NCBI GenBank assembly: GCA_005879015.1
Contig: VBMC01000021.1
Span: forward strand, 1-23,134
DNA length: 23,134 nt
From: Methanobacteriota archaeon
GTDB taxonomy: Archaea; Thermoplasmatota; Thermoplasmata; RBG-16-68-12
Reading direction: 5' to 3'
Shown: positions 20,486 through 23,134 of the stretch, piece by piece
Position numbering within the stretch: the stretch's first letter is position 1
Layout of the letters: each line of letters opens with the position of its first letter
Made by a program: the position numbers and the translations under genes
The notes under the pieces: model-generated
What the model was told of the DNA's origin: nothing
The model's input: only the letters and a program-made list of their open reading frames with translations
Database searches by the model: none

Positions 20486-20815
20486 ATGCCAGACTTCGAT
20501 CCTCTCGAACCCTTTGAGAACAAGCAGCTCCTCCGTAACGTGTTGGATCGGCTGGAACAGTTCCATTACAAGCTCTATGGACGGATCCCGTTGAAATTCC
20601 ATCGGGGGGAGCCAACGCGCTACGAGTTCGACCTGAATCTCGGGGTCGTGCACATCACGGAGCAGGATTGCCAGGGCCTCAGCGAGATTTTCGCGGCCGT
20701 CAACAACGAATGGCGGACTCGAATGACGTTTTGCATCTATCCGTCGAAGGAGAAAGCGAGGGACATGGTCCTGAACGTTCGCGGTTCTCCGAAGGCGCCC
20801 GCCGAGATCGACTGA
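20486..20815 (+). CDS. Hypothetical protein, 109 residues
   Basis: A soluble protein with a charged N-terminal helix (ENKQLLRNVLDRLEQFHYKLYG), then predicted strands around KFHRGEPTRYEFDLNLGVVHIT, a helix (DCQGLSEIFAAVNNEW) and a final strand (MTFCIYPSKEKARDMV). No known family is recognised. The start ATG 20486 has GGTGG four to five bases upstream. Its close spacing behind the Rieske gene suggests co-transcription. Codon use looks like its neighbours, which supports a real gene. Confidence 0.7.
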   Translation: MPDFDPLEPFENKQLLRNVLDRLEQFHYKLYGRIPLKFHRGEPTRYEFDLNLGVVHITEQDCQGLSEIFAAVNNEWRTRMTFCIYPSKEKARDMVLNVRGSPKAPAEID

Positions 20816-20938
20816 CGGCGAGACCGGGCGGTTCGGCGTCTCCATCCATCCGACCCCACTAGGCAGTGGACCTCGCCGGATTCTGGCATACGGTTATTTA
20901 CGCAACGACCGGTGGTGCGCCTCAGGGAGGAGAGATCG

Positions 20939-22045
20939 GTGGCGAGGGCTTCTGCGTCGGCGCGTGTGGGGAGGAAACTGGTCTTGGTGATTGCGTTGGT
21001 GTCCATCGCTTGCTTGCTCGCGCCCCAGGTTGCAGCCGCGCACAGAAATTCCGATGACAGTGCGTACGAGGTCACGCCGCTCGTTTCGAGCAACGGTGTA
21101 CCGAACACCGTCGTCGACCCGCACCTCCTGAACGCCTGGGGGCTCGATGCGGGCCCTGCGTCTCCGTGGTGGGTCGCCGATAACCATGCCGATCTATCGA
21201 CCTTGTACAACGCCGCGGGAGCCAAGCTGGGGCTCGAAGTGACGGTCGCAGGCGGGCCCACCGGGCTCGTCTTCAACGGCGGTTCGGGCTTCCCCGTGGG
21301 CCCCTCGAACGTATCGGCTCGGTTCATCTTCTCAACGGAAGCCGGGACGATCAACGGGTGGACTCCCACCGCAGGGACCGTCGCCGAGATCAAGGTGGAT
21401 TCCTCCGGAGCGGGCGCGATTTACAAGGGACTTGCGATCGCGACCACGACGGCCGGGCCCATGCTCTATGCGACGGACTTCGCCAACGCGCGAGTCGATG
21501 CCTTCGACGGCGGATGGGCTCCCGTGACCACGGAAGGAGGGTTCGTCGACGAGAAAATCGCCGTGGGCTATGCGCCGTTTGGGATCCAAACGATCGGCAG
21601 CCGTATCTTCGTCACGTACGCCAAGCAAGGGCCAACGGGGGACGAGCTCCATGGCAACGGCTTCGGGTTCGTCGATGCGTACGACACCGCGGGTCATCTG
21701 CTCGCGCGCGTCGCACGTCACGGGACCTTGAATGCGCCGTGGGGTCTCGCGATGGCACCCGAGAACTTCGGGCGCTTCGGGGGAGATCTGCTCGTGGGCA
21801 ACTTTGGCGATGGTCGAATCAACGCTTATGAGGAGCGGCCCGACGGCCACTTCGCGTTCCGGGGTGTGCTGAGGGACTCTGAGGAGACACCGATTGCGAT
21901 CGACGGATTGTGGGCCCTCGAGTTTGGCCACGGGGCGGCGAACAACGGTCCCACCGACACCCTGTTCTTCACCGCAGGTCCGAACGGGGAACAGGACGGG
22001 CTCTTCGGATCGATCCGAGCCGCTGATTCCGACGAATCTGATTGA
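20939..22045 (+). CDS. Exported TIGR03118-type beta-propeller protein
   Basis: A 368-residue secreted protein. A signal peptide (about residues 12-35, VLVIALVSIACLLAPQVAAA) precedes a repeat-rich region beginning YEVTPLVSSN. Blocks such as NAWGLDAGPASPWWVADN, TGLVFNGGSGF, FIFSTEAGTINGW, APFGIQTIGSRIFVTYAK and GDLLVGNFGDGRINAY are typical of the TIGR03118 family, thought to fold as a beta-propeller. The function is not established. GTG 20939 is chosen because GGGAGGAGA stands just before it; an earlier GTG (20912) lies before that site. GGTTATTTA at about 20892-20900 is the likely TATA box. Confidence 0.85.
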   Translation: MARASASARVGRKLVLVIALVSIACLLAPQVAAAHRNSDDSAYEVTPLVSSNGVPNTVVDPHLLNAWGLDAGPASPWWVADNHADLSTLYNAAGAKLGLEVTVAGGPTGLVFNGGSGFPVGPSNVSARFIFSTEAGTINGWTPTAGTVAEIKVDSSGAGAIYKGLAIATTTAGPMLYATDFANARVDAFDGGWAPVTTEGGFVDEKIAVGYAPFGIQTIGSRIFVTYAKQGPTGDELHGNGFGFVDAYDTAGHLLARVARHGTLNAPWGLAMAPENFGRFGGDLLVGNFGDGRINAYEERPDGHFAFRGVLRDSEETPIAIDGLWALEFGHGAANNGPTDTLFFTAGPNGEQDGLFGSIRAADSDESD

Positions 22046-22074
22046 GCCGTTTGAGCCGGGCATCGCGGACGGGG

Positions 22075-22100
22075 CGTGCGCCTTCGGTTTCCGGCGCACG
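22075..22100. terminator. Hairpin between convergent genes, possible terminator
   Basis: CGTGCGCC and GGCGCACG form a perfect eight-base stem with a ten-base loop (TTCGGTTTCC), in the 117-base gap between two convergent genes. There is no T-run after it, so termination is a guess. Confidence 0.4.
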
Positions 22101-22162
22101 GGGGAAATGAAGCCGGCGGCGCCGTCTCCTCGCGGCCCCGGGCCACCCTCCGCAAGATTGCG

Positions 22163-22960
22163 TCAGGTCCGTTGCTCCGGCGGAAGGATACGAAGCTTGG
22201 AATCATGATCCAAATCGTTGAACGGGTTCGGCCGCTTCGCTGCCTTGAGCAACGAGAAATCGAGGGATTTCACCAGCACACCCTCCTCATCCACTAGGCA
22301 TTCAAGTTGACCGAACGGGTTCGTCAGGCTCGACTGGCCGGGAAATCGGGCGCCGCGCTCCACTCCGGTTCGGTTCACGACCGCGACAAAGATCCCGTGG
22401 GCGAATGCGGACGCGATGGCCAAGTGATTGTACGGGTGGAGACCGTGGAGAGGTCCCTGGGCCTCCTCAGCCCAGGCGGTTGGTGCGACTACGAGTTCCG
22501 TGCCTTGGTGCGCGAGGAAGGCCGCGAGCTCGGGGAACTGGAGGTCGTAACACACCTCCAGGCCGATGCGATGGCCTTCGAAGTCAACGGTCACGGGCTC
22601 GGTCCCGGGGTCGAAGATCAACGTCTCTCGGTTCCAAAGGTGGATCTTCCGGTAGACCGTCGTGCCCGAAGGTCCCGCCGCGAAGGCGGAGTCGTAGAAC
22701 GTCCGACCGGCACGCTCCGCAAATCCGCCCACGATTAGGCGTCCCTTCGACCGGGCTACTCTCTCGATGGGTCGGAGGGCGGTGAGCCCATCGACATGGG
22801 GCTCCGCCTCTTTCCGGTTCTCGTACATGTATCCGCAACTCGCCAGCTCCGGAAAGACGACGATGTCAGCGGGCACGGATTCGGCCCACCGAGCCATACG
22901 GTCCCAGTTTGGCGTCGTCGCGCGGAAGGCGGGCGTGAACTGAACGAGCCCTAGTTTCAC
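22163..22960 (-). CDS. Carbon-nitrogen hydrolase (nitrilase superfamily)
   Basis: A 265-residue amidohydrolase of the nitrilase superfamily. The catalytic triad is complete: Glu38 (VFPELA), Lys105 (YRKIHLW) and Cys137 (EVCYDLQFPE). The length is typical of single-domain members such as omega-amidase and carbamoylputrescine amidohydrolase, and the substrate cannot be chosen between them. The start ATG 22960 gives the usual beginning KLGLVQFTP, and a TATA box lies about 30 bases upstream, so the transcript is probably leaderless. It converges on the TIGR03118 gene. Confidence 0.93.
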   Translation of the reverse strand: MKLGLVQFTPAFRATTPNWDRMARWAESVPADIVVFPELASCGYMYENRKEAEPHVDGLTALRPIERVARSKGRLIVGGFAERAGRTFYDSAFAAGPSGTTVYRKIHLWNRETLIFDPGTEPVTVDFEGHRIGLEVCYDLQFPELAAFLAHQGTELVVAPTAWAEEAQGPLHGLHPYNHLAIASAFAHGIFVAVVNRTGVERGARFPGQSSLTNPFGQLECLVDEEGVLVKSLDFSLLKAAKRPNPFNDLDHDSKLRILPPEQRT

Positions 22961-22985
22961 GAATCACGAGGAACGGCGAGACGCC

Positions 22986-22993
22986 TCTTAAAC
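22986..22993 (-). promoter_or_regulatory. TATA box of the nitrilase-family gene
   Basis: On the minus strand, GTTTAAGA lies about 26-33 bases before ATG 22960. Confidence 0.6.
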
Positions 22994-23134
22994 GCACGGC
23001 GCGCAGATGTTCGCGACCCGGTCGATTCAGCGTGGGGAGACCGCGCAAAGGGCTAATATCCCGCCCCACATCCCCGCGCCGCAGGTCGCAGATCCGAGCC
23101 TTGGACCGATCCATCCCGCGGCGCGAACCGCATC
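22994..23134. other. Right edge, nothing assigned
   Basis: No supported gene. GCTAATATCC (about 23052-23061) is a TATA-like element on either strand, and a gene beyond the window edge may use it. Confidence 0.4.

Noticed and set aside
1..23134. CRISPR arrays, insertion sequences and long direct repeats
   Set aside because: None were seen on reading the window; no transposase-like frame is present.

Overview
The window looks like chromosomal DNA of a high-GC archaeon, most likely a member of the Thermoplasmatota with aerobic metabolism. The ribosomal run eL18-uL13-uS9-RpoN, the LSm-eL37 pair, the haem-copper oxidase with fused subunits I and III, and TATA boxes (TTTAAG, TTATATA, CATAAATA) about 25-30 bases before start codons or tRNA ends all point to an archaeon. 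Several genes appear to be leaderless. The lineage is inferred from gene content and was not tested by a search.

Layout. 1-839: the 5' part of a minus-strand endonuclease IV-like TIM-barrel gene. 1092-2688: the plus-strand eL18-uL13-uS9-rpoN operon and a 44-residue membrane protein. 2734-2844: tRNA-Pro(GGG) with an intron in its D-loop. 2966-5321: DUF488 protein, zinc-ribbon protein, a minus-strand SDR oxidoreductase and a six-helix membrane protein. 5342-13994: a copper and respiratory region. The minus-strand oxidase run is subunit II, fused I-III, IV and a rusticyanin/sulfocyanin-type cupredoxin. Around it lie two more cupredoxins with unusual ligand loops, a CPAC-motif membrane protein, tRNA-Leu(UAA) with an intron in its T-loop, an aldo/keto reductase, a protein resembling a cytochrome family but without a haem site, and an exported anchored protein. 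14103-15987: LSm, eL37 and PurF. 15988-16298: no gene, but a strong four-way-junction RNA fold. 16299-16371: tRNA-Ala(GGC), without an intron. 16504-18073: two convergent DNA-repair-like genes (Tag glycosylase and an AlkZ-like protein). 18323-22960: dienelactone hydrolase family protein, Fic protein, Rieske ferredoxin with an unknown partner, a TIGR03118-type propeller and a nitrilase-family amidohydrolase.

How the genes fit together. The 5.3-13 kb region reads as a terminal oxidase and its copper electron carriers. The CuA subunit II and one exported cupredoxin diverge from what may be a single palindromic TATA box. A second cupredoxin closes the oxidase operon and probably delivers electrons to it. 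The rest is mostly informational and housekeeping.

The strongest unusual signals are the two tRNA genes with introns at non-canonical positions (20/21 and 59/60). Removing each intron restores a normal cloverleaf. Other points are a damaged or rearranged junction between oxidase subunits III and IV, an oxidase subunit I lacking the K-channel lysine, and cupredoxins with a Gln axial ligand and with a C-x10-H-x4-M loop.
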